From Molanna angustata (lineage: Eukaryota; Arthropoda; Insecta; Trichoptera; Molannidae): 64,000 bases of DNA. Positions 45,331 to 56,860 of the stretch are shown here, in pieces (position 1 is the stretch's first letter; the number at the start of each line of letters is the position of its first letter). The notes below the pieces were generated by a model. The model was not told where the DNA came from. It saw nothing but the letters and a program-made list of their open reading frames with translations, and searched no databases. Location of the stretch: contig OY754980.1 of assembly GCA_963576475.1 (NCBI GenBank), positions 5,628,790-5,692,789 on the forward strand, written 5' to 3'. Both the position numbers and the translations under genes were made by a program.

Positions 45331-45420
45331 CAGGGGTCGGCAAACTGCGGCTCGGGAGCCACATGGGGCTCTATGGATGTGAAGCTGCGGCTCTTTAGTT
45401 CCATACGCAAATATTATTTA
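45331..45420 (+). mobile_element. hAT transposon 5' terminus, solo
   Basis: CAGGGGTCGGCAAACTGCGG then CTCGGGAGCCACATGGGGCT is the characteristic terminal region of a widespread hAT group. No matching right end found nearby. Confidence 0.65.
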
Positions 45421-46412
45421 AAAAAAAAAAATTAACTATCGTTCTGAATCGATTAACGAGGATTAGGCACCGATTCTATCTCTCAGCCACTTGCACTCGC
45501 TTTTCACCGCACCCTTCCCCCGTGACACGGGTCGTTACAGTCCATCGGAAGCTCAGGAAATAAGACAAAAAAGTGTGCCTACAAATAAATAACTTTATTT
45601 GGCTGATAAGTAGATACATACGAACTTTGAAACAAATCATAAAAAGTCTCCAGTATTTAAAAAGTCAATTAACAAACCACATAGAAAAGCTGGTTAATCA
45701 AATGAAATAGACATGAAAAAAACATTGATTCATACAATTGAAGCTATCCTTTGTACGTGTGACAAAAGTGGAACATTGGATTGGATTGGTTTAATAATAC
45801 CTACGTATGTAGGTACATCGTGTCTTTATTATTACATCGGATACACTCTGTGTTGCGCTGCATCAAAGTTGGTTTTCCTATGGGAAACAATCTAAATCAA
45901 AACTTCCTTCCAAGTAGGTACGTTTTCAGTGCGAAGCCTTGTTGCTTCGATATAATTATTAAACTTATTGCGGCTTCGCTTTGTATTATTGTATCGTTAA
46001 ACTTACTATGGTGTTGCTTGCATATCAATTTAATGTCTATCTATTGAGATCGTCATGTATAAATTTAAGTGACTAGCATCTCAGATAACGACACAAACAA
46101 GGCATCAAATGAACTTTGTCAGGCAAAATAGTGAGTGTGTAGGTTAGGATAATGTCGGTCCTCGTGGATCGTCTAAATCCTAAACTACGGATTCCAAGGT
46201 AGATTAATTATACTGGCGGGCTTTAGACAATGTATTCAAACCAACCAATTAGGAAATTATTAGGATATTAGGAAAGGAAAACCAGCAGAAATTAAAATCG
46301 GGTGTTTGCGGATAAACATTCCTTCTTTATTCTTATCTTGAATATATGTAGAATGTGAGTTAGACGCATTGATTTATATCCTAATACGTACAGTACCTAT
46401 ATATAATTCAAT
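45421..46412. other. Spacer, nothing recognised
   Basis: Short ORFs 45713-45895 and 45781-46047 overlap in different frames and lack motifs. Confidence 0.35.
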
Positions 46413-46420
46413 GGTTAGAC

Positions 46421-46930
<510 letters not shown>

Positions 46931-47009
46931 GGTTAGACGATGGATTAGACAAATTTTGTCAAATGTCACAATTTTAAACAAGTTTTTAAATCAAAGTCAT
47001 AGAATAACA

Positions 47010-47490
47010 GTACTATTTTAGTATTCTTATTCCATGCTCAAAATAAGTACCTACATACCTACAGTATTTCTTTATGAGGGCATAATTATTTATTACCACA
47101 ATACAACAATTTAAAACGATACAACAATCGAATATTTGCATACAAGCTAATATTGCATATTTTTCCAATATTGAAAACCAATGTTTGCGTTTATGCAACT
47201 ATAAAACAATTCGATTTACATACACATTGGTACAAGCGTAAAATGTCAAAAATAACTTATAATTCTGAACCGGTTCAGAGGTGACATCTGTCTGAAAGCA
47301 TTGTCACATCATGTATAAGGACTGCTGCTTTCGTCTTTTATAAACCAATTTCTCGATAGATGGCGTTACAAAAAAAAGTTACTTCGTCACTTCATAGATG
47401 GCGACGGTGTTTTTCAGCTTATTTTCAAATGAACAGATTTTCTAGATTTTAATATACAGAACTTTTAAAAAATTGATTGATAAGGAAATC
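47010..47490. repeat. Family H copy
   Basis: Contains CAATGTTTGCGTTTATGCAA, ACATTGGTACAAGCG, GGTTCAGAGGTGACATCTGT, CGATAGATGGCGTTAC and CTTCGTCACTTCATAGATGG in the family order. Confidence 0.65.
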
Positions 47491-47689
47491 AATAGGAAAC
47501 CAACCGAGGTATGTAAATTGGTCCAATCTTGAAATTTTTACATCACTCAAATCTCAAAAGAAATAAATAAAAAATACAATGTTCAGACAAGTCTTATCAA
47601 TTGTGAATTATGACGTCACTTGTCCCGAAAACATTTCTCAAATGTAGGTATAATGTAATATTATCCGGCCGTTGCGTTGTTCGAAACAA

Positions 47690-47960
47690 TAATGAGTTAG
47701 ACCCGAAGATATATGGACTGCTTGGAGCAGTCGGGGTCAACTGCCCTAGAGCAGATGTACCGACTGTATTTAGCAGTCGGATCAACTGCAACACGACACG
47801 ATGTATTTTTGTAGCGGCAACTTGAAGCAATTGAACCGACTGCATTTTACACGACCATTTCTAGTGGTGCGTGTATAGTAAACGAGAATTTTGTATTGTA
47901 ACTGTAGACCGCCGACTGCGACAGCTTGAAGCAGTTGACCTCGACTGCTACACGCAGTCC
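47690..47960. repeat. Cluster of GACTGC/GCAGTC stem-loops
   Basis: GACTGCTTGGAGCAGTCGG, CGACTGTATTTAGCAGTCGG, CGACTGCGACAGCTTGAAGC and CGACTGCTACACGCAGTCCG recur with ATCAACTGC/TTGAAGCA motifs between. Each pair can form a short stem. Unclassified, possibly an internally repetitive MITE. Confidence 0.5.
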
Positions 47961-48289
47961 GGTCCGTGAGTCTCTGGTCTTAGGTTTATAATACCAAATC
48001 CCAAAGTTGGCCGTTAAAACAATAAACAACAAGCTCTAAACGGCAATGATCAATACCTACTGTGAGGTATGCTTTGTAATATAACATATGGACACACTCG
48101 CGTTGTATGAGCGTATACAGGCATATATTTTTTTTAATCTGAACTAACGGCAATAAAGGCGTTCACAATAGGTGATTCAGATCACAGAGCGTATGAAGGA
48201 ATTTGTTTACACTGCTAATGATGGCGACCCGAGCGTTGGCTAAAAATCGCTGGCCACACAGAGTGGAACGACATAATACCTACTAATGC

Positions 48290-48400
48290 GAGGCTGCCCA
48301 ACCCTAGGCCCGCGGGCCACAATGTGGACGAACAAATTATAAGTGGCCCGTGTGAGCATGTTTCAAAATTACCGTCATGTCCCGAAAAAAATTGAGGCAA
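48290..48400 (+). mobile_element. Possible hAT-type terminus
   Basis: AGGCTGCCCAACCCTAGGCC then CGCGGGCCACAATGTGG resembles hAT 5' ends of the '(C)AG.GCTGCCCAACCC' kind. No partner end found. Confidence 0.4.
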
Positions 48401-49247
48401 TTATACCTACAATCGTCATCTCTCATACAATAAAGGTAGTAGGCTATATCAATCAGTTGTCCTCCCAATATTCAGTTGGAACTCATTGAACTGCAATGTC
48501 ATTATGCACTAAAATGCCTTTTTGCAGAAAAAATATCTGTATACCTAGTTACAAACACCTTATGACGCCAAATATATCCAAAATTACTTAAAAAGTGTAA
48601 AGATTTTATCAAATCTTCACTCTAAAAACAAATAAATACCTCACATCTCAAAATGAGCAACATAATTTTGATTTGTTGTTCCTGTCAACTTCTGATCTGA
48701 CGTCTTACATAGGAAAATTATTTAAACAGAAAAAAATATCAGAACTCACATTAATTTGACCTATTATTTACATTTGGATATGTCTTGATTTTGTTTCTTT
48801 ATTTGTACGAAAATGCTGTTTACTTTATTGTTTAATAAATGAAAATATGAAATTACACAGTAGCTTAATTTGAAGTTTTAAGAATATGAACAGAGATTTT
48901 TGAATCGTCGATTTTTCCCGACTGTTAAAAGGTTGGTCAGCCTTGTAACTAATACATACTCGGCGGGCAGTTTATCATTTCTCATTCGTTTGGGAACCGA
49001 CATGTTATCATGCCTTGTCCCTAGAACGATAAAAGACGTGTTAGTATTAGTATTGGCAATAAAACGGTTGCATCACCGTTATCGTATCTCAAATTATACA
49101 TATTGTAATTTAATTTAACTTAATTAGAGAACCTGACCTGAACTTTTATTATTTTGTTTATAACAACTTTGATGCAATTTGATTAAGCCACTTGGGTGAA
49201 TGAATAAAAAACACCCAGCAAATAAAATATAATCAACTAAATAAAGA
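48401..49247. other. Spacer, nothing recognised
   Basis: AT-rich; ORF 48900-49118 lacks motifs. Confidence 0.35.
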
Positions 49248-49550
49248 AAGCTAAGGGACCACAAAACTAATGAATGGATTACGAAGAACACAGGAATAGC
49301 GGATGTGGCCAAAATAATAGCGGAGTTAAAGTGGAGTTGGGCGGGTCATGTATCTCGGATGTAGAACGACCGATGGACAAAAGTTGTGATGGACTGGAGG
49401 CTAAGAACAGGAAGCAGAAGCGTGGGAAGGCCAAATGACATCAAAAAAGTTGTAGGTCCAGAATGGCACAGGATAGAGACCAGTGGAAGTCCAAGCGGGA
49501 GGCCTTTGTCCAATACTGGACTCAAGAAGAGGCTAAGTATGTACCTAAGT
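49248..49550 (+). pseudogene. RTE-type LINE tail
   Basis: KLRDHKTNEWITKNTGIADV, AKIIAELKWSWAGHVSRM, a TAG, then NDRWTKVVMDWRLRTGSRS and, after a shift, MAQDRDQWKSKREAFVQYW. These are consecutive motifs of a non-LTR ORF2 C-terminus, with the KLKW.WAGH motif in single copy (compare 44575-44739). Confidence 0.8.
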
Positions 49551-49619
49551 AATAAAAAATAGGACACACTTTTCAAATTATTCTACTTTCGGAGGTAGGT
49601 AAAGGAAAATACAACAGGA

Positions 49620-49790
49620 AAAAATAAAATCTCGCATAGATCAGCAACGAGGTTCACCACCCATTCTGATGTTGCCATTTCAGGCGAGACAAGACTAGTG
49701 TATGGGTTTACACGCACGTGTAGTGCTTCCTTTTATATATAAATGCACACCCACCCACTCAGTCTGTTGTTCACTCATAACTGGAGTTGT
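49620..49790 (-). repeat. Family Z copy
   Basis: ATCAGCAACGAGGTTCACCA, CCCATTCTGATGTTGCC and ATGCACACCCACCCAC match the reverse complement of the 51480 copy. Confidence 0.6.
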
Positions 49791-51055
49791 CAACGCATAA
49801 AATGTCAAAAACTAAATTAATAAATATTGAATATTCTAAGGTAGCTAAGTAGATATTATTGAACATAGTATAAATAACAAAAATCAAACTATGAAAAATA
49901 AAAACTCAAAAAAATACATTATTGTATTTATTCATTATTTTACTTATAAGTATTGTAATTGTAAAATTGTAATTAGGTAGAAACTAAAAAATAAAATTGT
50001 ATTTTTGTTCCTTTGTAACAATTTATTTATAATTTTGGAAATATACTATTCATTCATTCATTCATTTATTGGATTCAAGTGAATTTAATGCATGAAAAAT
50101 AAATAGATGTAGGTACCTAAATATTATGAATTAGGTATTTTATGTAATATATTGGCAATGCCGAATCCTTATACAGACAATAATGTGGTATAAAATTTTC
50201 AGATTATTTCTGATAATTGAATTTAACGAATTTATGTGATCGGTATTTTAATAAAACATTTATAATACCTATCTTTGTGGATTCGTAATGTATTTATTTG
50301 TTATTTAATTAATGTAATTTTATAAAGATACCTATATGCGATATTTCTGTTATTTTTACTTTTAAACACCCCATATTTTTACTTCAATTAATAATTCCTA
50401 TAATTTACACCTGTATTAGCGAATCACACGCATGTAAATATAATATATTTAATAATTACACACCGTTTTATCACACTTTAGATGAAATCAGATAATTACA
50501 CACTTATCTAATGACAGTAAGATACCTACGCAGTAAATGAAACCCCCAGAGTGTAAAAAACGAGTGGCTTGTGGCTAAAACAAAACTAAACTCTTCACTA
50601 AAATGTCATTGACATAGTTGATGTAGGTACACTACTTAATTCGTTTGAATTTCAAGTATAAACAGCTTTCTGTCTCAATAAATGTTATTATCAGTATAAT
50701 AACTGCTCTGGAAGAAGCTGGTAAGGACGTATACGAAAAATGTATTGTGATATGAATTAATTTGAATTATTAATAAATAAATAAATAATAATGATTGATA
50801 ACCTTGAATAATACTTGCAAATATTAATGCAATATACTACACCGCATCAAACTGAATTATCTCGGGTCATCATAAGAAAGGTTAAAAATATTTTACTGAC
50901 CTAACTTTTTATATTAAAATTAATTATTTAATATCTATAAAAAATATTTATAACTATGCAATTAAGTACCTACATGTGTAGGTAATAAATGTATTTTTTA
51001 TTTGCATAATATTTAGCTGCTGAAATTGAAATATATAATACTCACGGAATATTCC
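49791..51055. other. AT-rich spacer
   Basis: (CATT)n near 50051-50071. Nothing recognised. Confidence 0.4.
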
Positions 51056-51310
51056 TCAATGTGAGCAACAGGTGCGCGGGTGTGCATTACCTACATTATA
51101 AAAGGAAGCACGACACATGCGTGTAGGCCCCCCATTTCAATAGGCAACATTCGGAATGGGTGGTGAAGTTCATTGCGGCACTTTGTGAGATGTAATTCAA
51201 GTAATTTTGTCTGTTGTATTTTCGATTCTTACGGTAGGTATAATAGAAAACGATGATAATAGAAAAAACTGTAAGCATTTTTCTAAGCCGGTACCTCACA
51301 GTAACTAGCA
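51056..51310 (+). repeat. Family Z copy
   Basis: CGACACATGCGTGTAGGC, CAACATTCGGAATGGGTGGT, TTGTATTTTCGATTCTTACG and CTAAGCCGGTACCTCACAGT, parallel to 51480-51770. Confidence 0.65.
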
Positions 51311-51479
51311 GTGTACCTACATATGTAATATTATTATAATATGTCATAGGTTGTACCTATCTGCATTTTTAAAAAGTATGTTAACAATATAAACTTAACT
51401 TTTGTACGAAGAAGAAGATGAAGAAGAATATTGTACACATATTAAAAAGTTAATTAGAGTCCTCATTCATACTCATACT

Positions 51480-51770
51480 ATCACGGCATATCCCACAATG
51501 TGGGGTAACCAGCGAAAGGTGTGCGGGTGTGCAGTATAAAAGGGAGAACAACACATCTATGTATACCCACACACCAGTCTCGTTTCACCAAAAAAGGCAC
51601 TACATTTAAAAAAAAATAATTCAGAATGGGTGGTGAACCTCATTGCTGAACTATATGAGATGTTATTGTTGCTTGTTGTATTTTCGATTACCCGGCTCTT
51701 ACGGGACACTCGAAAATAATGATTTAAAAGAATGGAAGCACTATTCTAAGCCGGTGCCTCACAGCAAAAA
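51480..51770 (+). repeat. Family Z copy, fullest
   Basis: ATCACGGCATATCCCACAAT ... AGAATGGGTGGTGAACCTCA ... TTGTATTTTCGATTACCCGG ... TTCTAAGCCGGTGCCTCACA. Defines the family at ~290 bp. No terminal inverted repeat or tRNA head seen. Confidence 0.75.
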
Positions 51771-52239
51771 GACTAGATACCTACTATACCTGGAGTATTC
51801 ATGATATGCATATACATATAACTTATGTATGTAGGACGTAGGTATCTAGTCATTTTTATTTGTTAATTGCACAAATAATCTGAAATAGTATCTCTTTGGG
51901 AATACTGAACTGACAGAGCATAGATGTGATCCGTCAGTCATATCTTTATTCAGTCGAGTCTCAGATCAAATCAAGACGACACAAAACAATCAGGATTTTT
52001 TTACGAAAGAGAAAAGAAAAAAAAATTATATAAATTTGTTATCATCTACGATGTCGAACATTTGATACATTAATCTCTCATATGTTTTGATTGATTATTT
52101 AAATAAATAGGTATGTACCAAATAAACGTGTCCCAGAAAAAAATACAGAGTCTAAACAACAAAAAATATTATAGATATTCAGACAAAGAAGAACTTTGAT
52201 ATTGATGACTTGTATAATTTTATTTAATAAATAAACGAA

Positions 52240-53251
52240 TTAAGGGGGGGACTGCTGCCAACGTACCTATTTTTCAATTTGATATATCATCATTATTTCT
52301 TATCAAATCGTTTTGAAAAAAATAATTTAGATAGTTTGGATATTAATAAATAAAAATGTACCTTAACTTTTTGATAATGTTCTGTATAAATTCTTGTAGA
52401 AAAATAATGGCATACCCGATTTTCAACGTTTATCCATAGAATAATAATAAAACTATAGAATACTCATTCCCATACAATACCTCGCTGAAAAAGTGAAGCT
52501 GTTTTATTGGCCGGCTCGTGTCAATATATGTATGACTCTGCTATAATTTAGCAAGTAATTTTGCTATTTTGCTAACTATTCCGTAAATAATTTTGCAAGC
52601 AGTTAAAAAATTACCTATTTGGAGAATGTATCACGCAGACGGCTAATGATTACTGAATGCTCGTAGCAAAATGTTGACCAAATTAGTCAACATAAAGCAG
52701 TCTCATTTACTGCAGGCTAAAGAGTATTCTATACTATTATTATTCTATGCGTTTATCATATATTTTTAATAAACTATAAGACGTAGAGTAATATATTTTT
52801 TTTTTAAATTAAAGAAGACAAAAATATCTAAAAAAATATGATGTGACGTTGCATTAATGCTTCAGGTTTAGTAAATAAACCTAAAAAACATTTATTTTCC
52901 ATTCAGCGCCATTGCGTAATAATTATTTTTTTGGTTTATTTACTTAACCTGATGCGTTAATGCAACGTCATATCATATTTTCCAGGTGTTTTGTTCTTCT
53001 TTAATTTATAAAAAAAATATTGCTCTATACCTTATATTTTTTTAGAAATTTAAGATAAATGTCTAAAATCGGGGTATGCTTATTATTTTCCTACAAGAAT
53101 ATATACAGAACACAATCAAAAAGTTAAGGTATATTTCTCTTTATTAATATCCAAACTAACTAGGTAATTTTTTTCAAAATGATTCGTTTAGTAATAATGA
53201 TGGTATATCAAATTGAAAAAATAGGTACGTTGGCAGCAGTCACCCTCTTAA
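52240..53251. mobile_element. TTAA-flanked fold-back element, family F, copy 1
   Basis: Ends TTAAGGGGGGGGACTGCTGC (52240) and GGCAGCAGTCACCCTCTTAA (to 53251). The two arms are inverted copies for their full length, meeting at CCATTCAGCGCCATTGCG near 52900. A 315-bp hAT-like MITE is nested in the left arm. No transposase. Confidence 0.85.
52435..52749. mobile_element. hAT-like MITE nested in family F copy 1
   Basis: CATAGAATAATAATA...TATAGAATACTC at the left is inverted at the right end (GAGTATTCTATA...TATTATTATTCTATG). The octamer CGTTTATC flanks it at 52427-52434 and 52750-52757. Family F copies without the insert carry that octamer once (AACGTTTATCTTATATTTTT near 57700), confirming the insertion. 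Confidence 0.9.
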
Positions 53252-53620
53252 GTTTTTAATATGTCCGTACCTACTTATGCTCGTACGGACCTCAATTAAT
53301 AAAATTCAATGTGAACTAAATGAACCAATTCATTTTGCTAATATAATCAACACATTAAGATACAAGGGTAAGCTCTGTTTATTTAAGTTGATTTAATTGG
53401 ATATAAAAATAACGATACTACGAGATTGTTTATATAACTATAATATCAAGTCTAAACATTCCTTCCCACAAAAAGTGAAGCGATAAGATGATTCATTGTA
53501 TGCTCCTCTACTGAAAAGACTGCAAAGAGTTATGTTTTAACTATTTAAATTTAAAAAAAATACTTGATTTTAAGTGTAAAAAACTCTTTCAACATTTCAA
53601 GTTTGATCATAAAAGCTGTA
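53252..53620. other. Spacer
   Basis: AT-rich; nothing recognised. Confidence 0.4.
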
Positions 53621-53628
53621 GGAACAAC

Positions 53629-54176
53629 CAGTAGCGGAATTGCTTATAGAAGCTGAAAATGTTGGCTTGCCTATGAATATTTAGTTTTTTATTTATTTAA
53701 TATTTTTACTGTAGAGTTCTTCTCGGGCAACTAACAGGTATAATATTTATTTAACACGCACCCAATAACGAGTTGATACATTCTGGAGACTTACGATATT
53801 AATCGTCTCACAGATCCAGACTGAAAACACAATTAAAAATTGTGCCTCCACCGTGAATCGAACACGGGACCTTTAGATCAGCAGTCAGATACCCAACCAA
53901 CTGAGCCACGATGGCCGATAATTGAATATATTAGGAAATTAAAAACTAATATTTTTTTTTGTTTTATTGCAACCATACAACAAGATTAAAAATTGAACCA
54001 TTTGTAGATACGACGCTTTATCGGGCCACAAAAGTAAATATTATTTTGGCATGTGATTTAAAAATATTTTTCATGGGCGCTGGAATGAACGACGATACAA
54101 AAAAATAATTAATTTCCGACATTTCCTGATTCTCTTTCAGGGTTTGTCTAGTCCGAAGGTTCTTGGCAAGCCCCTG
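53629..54176. mobile_element. hAT-like MITE, family C, with SINE insertion
   Basis: Starts CAGTAGCGGAATTGCTTATA and ends CTTGGCAAGCCCCTG. Flanks GGAACAAC (53621-53628) and GGAACAGC (54177-54184) differ at one base, an 8-bp duplication. The interior aligns with 9867-10165 once the SINE is removed. Confidence 0.85.
53676..53930 (-). repeat. SINE family A, full copy
   Basis: Minus strand: CGGCCATCGTGGCTCAGTTG, TCTGACTGCTGATCTAAAGG, GTTCGATTCACGGTGGAGGC, body GAGACGATTAATATCGTAAG, and an A-rich tail. Flanked by GAATATTTA / GAATATATTA, a decayed target duplication within the MITE. Confidence 0.85.
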
Positions 54177-54505
54177 GGAACAGCGGCTCCGATGTCTGAA
54201 ATCGATATAAGTTTGTGATAATGTACTAAAGACTGATTTTTTTTTATTTTTATATTTATCAATTTCTTTGCTATTGATTTTATTTATTTTTTTCTTTAAT
54301 GCATGATAAGTTGTTAATTGTACTTGGTTCTTCTAATACGATGAATGTACAAAGCTTATATTTCATTTCAAAATCAAGCGACGGGTATTTTTTGTATCTG
54401 ACGTAGAATTATCTTTGCTTATGCTAAATATTAAATACACGTATGAACTTTATACAATAATGACAAATAGTTTATGCACACATAACACGCCATGTACCCC
54501 ACGGG

Positions 54506-54850
54506 TAGGGTTGCCAGATGGTTTCCTAAAGGAGGACATGTCCTCCTTTTCGATAAATTGTCCTCCCTTACCTACCGTATATCCTCCTTTTGCGTTGATT
54601 CTTATCAAATATAATTTTTAAAAAACATGTCTTCTAAAAATTTTTATACATATTTCATAAAAGAGCACCAAAAACTTGTGTTTTGGTGAAACATGGTGTT
54701 TAAAATTAAGTGAATTCATTAAAAAAATATTGTTTCATTGTAAATAGTTTAAATAATGACGTTACTAGGTATGGCAGTTTTTTTTTATCATTGTCCTCCT
54801 TTTTTGTGCTATTTGTCCTCCTTTTTTAAAATTTTCATCTGGCAACCCTA
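54506..54850. mobile_element. hAT-type MITE, TAGGGTTGCCAGATG ends
   Basis: TAGGGTTGCCAGATG at the left is exactly inverted (CATCTGGCAACCCTA) at the right. The octamer CCCACGGG is duplicated exactly at 54498-54505 and 54851-54858. The interior repeats TGTCCTCCTTTT several times in both halves. No coding. Confidence 0.9.
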
Positions 54851-55237
54851 CCCACGGGGAAAGCAGAGAGAAATGACCGCCAAATTTTTCATCTTGACAC
54901 ACATTCATCGCCTCTTTAATATTCGTTCATTTATTTTAAATTACGCATATTAACTATGGACATATTATGTATACTTTGAGAAAACAAAAAAATTTTTTTT
55001 TAATGTTGATGATCCCTAAATACACTAAAATTTAAGCATATTTAAATGTACATGTTATTCAGAAATATTTAAATCAAAAATATATATTCGAGAACGGGAA
55101 TACATTTCGAAAATAAAGCATTATTTATTTATAATTAAGTTACATAACACATTAACATTATAGTGTCCCCCGTTAGGTAGGCGAGTACTTACCCGTGTTG
55201 GGGGTCTATATTGTATTACAATTTACAATATTTTATC
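54851..55237. other. AT-rich spacer
   Basis: Nothing recognised. Confidence 0.4.
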
Positions 55238-55372
55238 ATGTTATATTACATATATTATATTCCATCACATTATATTGCATAAGATTCTATTATATCTTAT
55301 CATATTGCATTATATCACACCATATTACATCATATTCCAAAACATTATATTATTATATTACATTACTTTATA
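55238..55372 (+). repeat. Degenerate ATCATATTACAT-type repeat
   Basis: Irregular units of about 10-12 bases with the theme TTATATTACAT/CACATTATATTG. Confidence 0.6.
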
Positions 55373-55713
55373 TATATTTTTTGTTTCCATATATACAAAC
55401 ATACATACATACCATCATGTCATGTCCTTGATACCCACACCTGAAGTCACACAGAAAATTATCGATAAGAAATTAATATAATGCTCTCTCAACGTGATAA
55501 ATTGATATAAAAATCATAAATCTGGACTAATCTTCTATTCATTCCGTTCCGAAAATCTGAGCACACTAAGAGTTAGGTGTTGACCACAACATTCGTTTGT
55601 TTATAATAATATTATCATAGTTGTTAAGATTATATTTTTATAGGTACCTGCACAGAATAAATAAAATGTCAAAGACATCTAAACAAATCTTTATGAGCTC
55701 TTAGCCATCTTTG
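55373..55713. other. Spacer
   Basis: Nothing recognised. Confidence 0.35.
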
Positions 55714-55721
55714 GTCTGTGT

Positions 55722-56191
55722 TAGTGATGCGCAAAAGTCTTGCATTTATGGTCTCGGTCATGCCAGACCAATGCCGCATGTGTCGCTGCAAGACCAAGAC
55801 AAAAGAATGAACGAGGAACGCCTGACGAAGAAAATATACATTAAAAAAAGATGGCACGACCATGTGAACGATATCCTGAAAGACGGAAATGTAAAAAGGG
55901 TGAACATGTATGAGATGATGTATGAATGTTGACAAGGCGATGATTGTGTGCCTAGATAGTAAAACGTGGCGTTTGGTTATCTCTGCCTACCCTACGAGGG
56001 ACATGGCGTCATGGTATGTTTGTATGTATTTTTAATCGAATTTCTTTGTATGTAATTATGAAGTGATTTTTTTCAAGTTGAAAGACCTGCAAGGTCGAGA
56101 TCAAAACTGGGTATGCAAGACTAGAGGCTTTATCGAGTATTATGTAAGACCAAGATCACCCCGATTTTGGTCTTCCATTTGTCCATCACTA
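55722..56191. mobile_element. hAT-like element carrying a LINE fragment
   Basis: Ends TAGTGATGCGCAAAAGTCTT and GGTCTTCCATTTGTCCATCA followed by CTA (inverted TAGTGATGnnCAAA). The octamer GTCTGTGT is duplicated at 55714-55721 and 56192-56199. TGCAAGACCAAGAC-like motifs recur in both arms, and a lone relative lies at 26382-26402. The centre is an RTE LINE tail. Confidence 0.8.
55806..56030 (+). pseudogene. RTE-like LINE tail, same family as 22690-25590
   Basis: RMNEERLTKKIYIKKRWHDH and VNDILKDGNVKRVN match the C-terminus of the element at 22690-25590, with the GARDGVNSRGRPR segment deleted. The 3' UTR (CTGCCTACCCTACGAGGGAC, GGCGTCATGGTATG) and a TGTATGTAT end are present here but absent there. 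Confidence 0.8.
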
Positions 56192-56370
56192 GTCTGTGTT
56201 AAGTTATGAAATTATTAGGTAGGTATGTCCTGAAATTGAAGAAAAATAAACACCTATCAGATTATATACGTCATCAAAGTTTATGTCTGTGTGAATGTAT
56301 TTCTATTTGTAATTTTTGACACTTGTTAAAACTCCAGACTTATCCATTATTATTGTTGTATTGATTATTA

Positions 56371-56462
56371 TCAAGCGACTAACAGGTACTATGTCAAATA
56401 TTTATTTAATACGCACCCAATAACAAGTTGCCACATTCTGGAGACTTGAGATATTTATCGAC
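56371..56462 (-). repeat. SINE family A, 3' body only
   Basis: Minus strand CCAGAATGTGGCAACTTGTT then ATTGGGTGCGTATTAAATAA. The head is missing. Confidence 0.75.
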
Positions 56463-56581
56463 TGTCAGTGTTACTTATTAGATTTTGTTAAAAGCTTACT
56501 CAACGCGCAACTAGATTAACATTACTAAAATAGTTAAGATCCATAGATATAAATGACTAATAGTGTTACAGGTACTATTTC

Positions 56582-56781
56582 AACAGGTACATACTATGTC
56601 AAAAATTTATCTAACACGCTCCCAATAACAAGTTGCTACATTCTAGAGACTTACGATATTAATCGTCTCACAGATCCAGAATGAAAACACAATTAAAAAC
56701 TGAGTCTCCACCAGGAATCAATCGAACCCGGGACCTTTGGATCTGCAGTCAGATACCCAACCAACTGAGCCACGAAGGCCG
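56582..56781 (-). repeat. SINE family A, full copy
   Basis: Minus strand CGGCCTTCGTGGCTCAGTTG, GGTATCTGACTGCAGATCCA, GGTCCCGGGTTCGATTGATT (4 extra bases in the B-box arm), body GAGACGATTAATATCGTAAG. Confidence 0.9.
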
Positions 56782-56860
56782 TTTATTATTGTAAAATAAA
56801 TAAATAACGATAGTAAGAATAGAATAATAATAATATATTTATTTCAAATATTTTTGTGTT

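Noticed and set aside
47597..47845. Overlapping ORFs on both strands
   Set aside because: Coincide with the inverted GACTGC/GCAGTC motifs; no protein motif.
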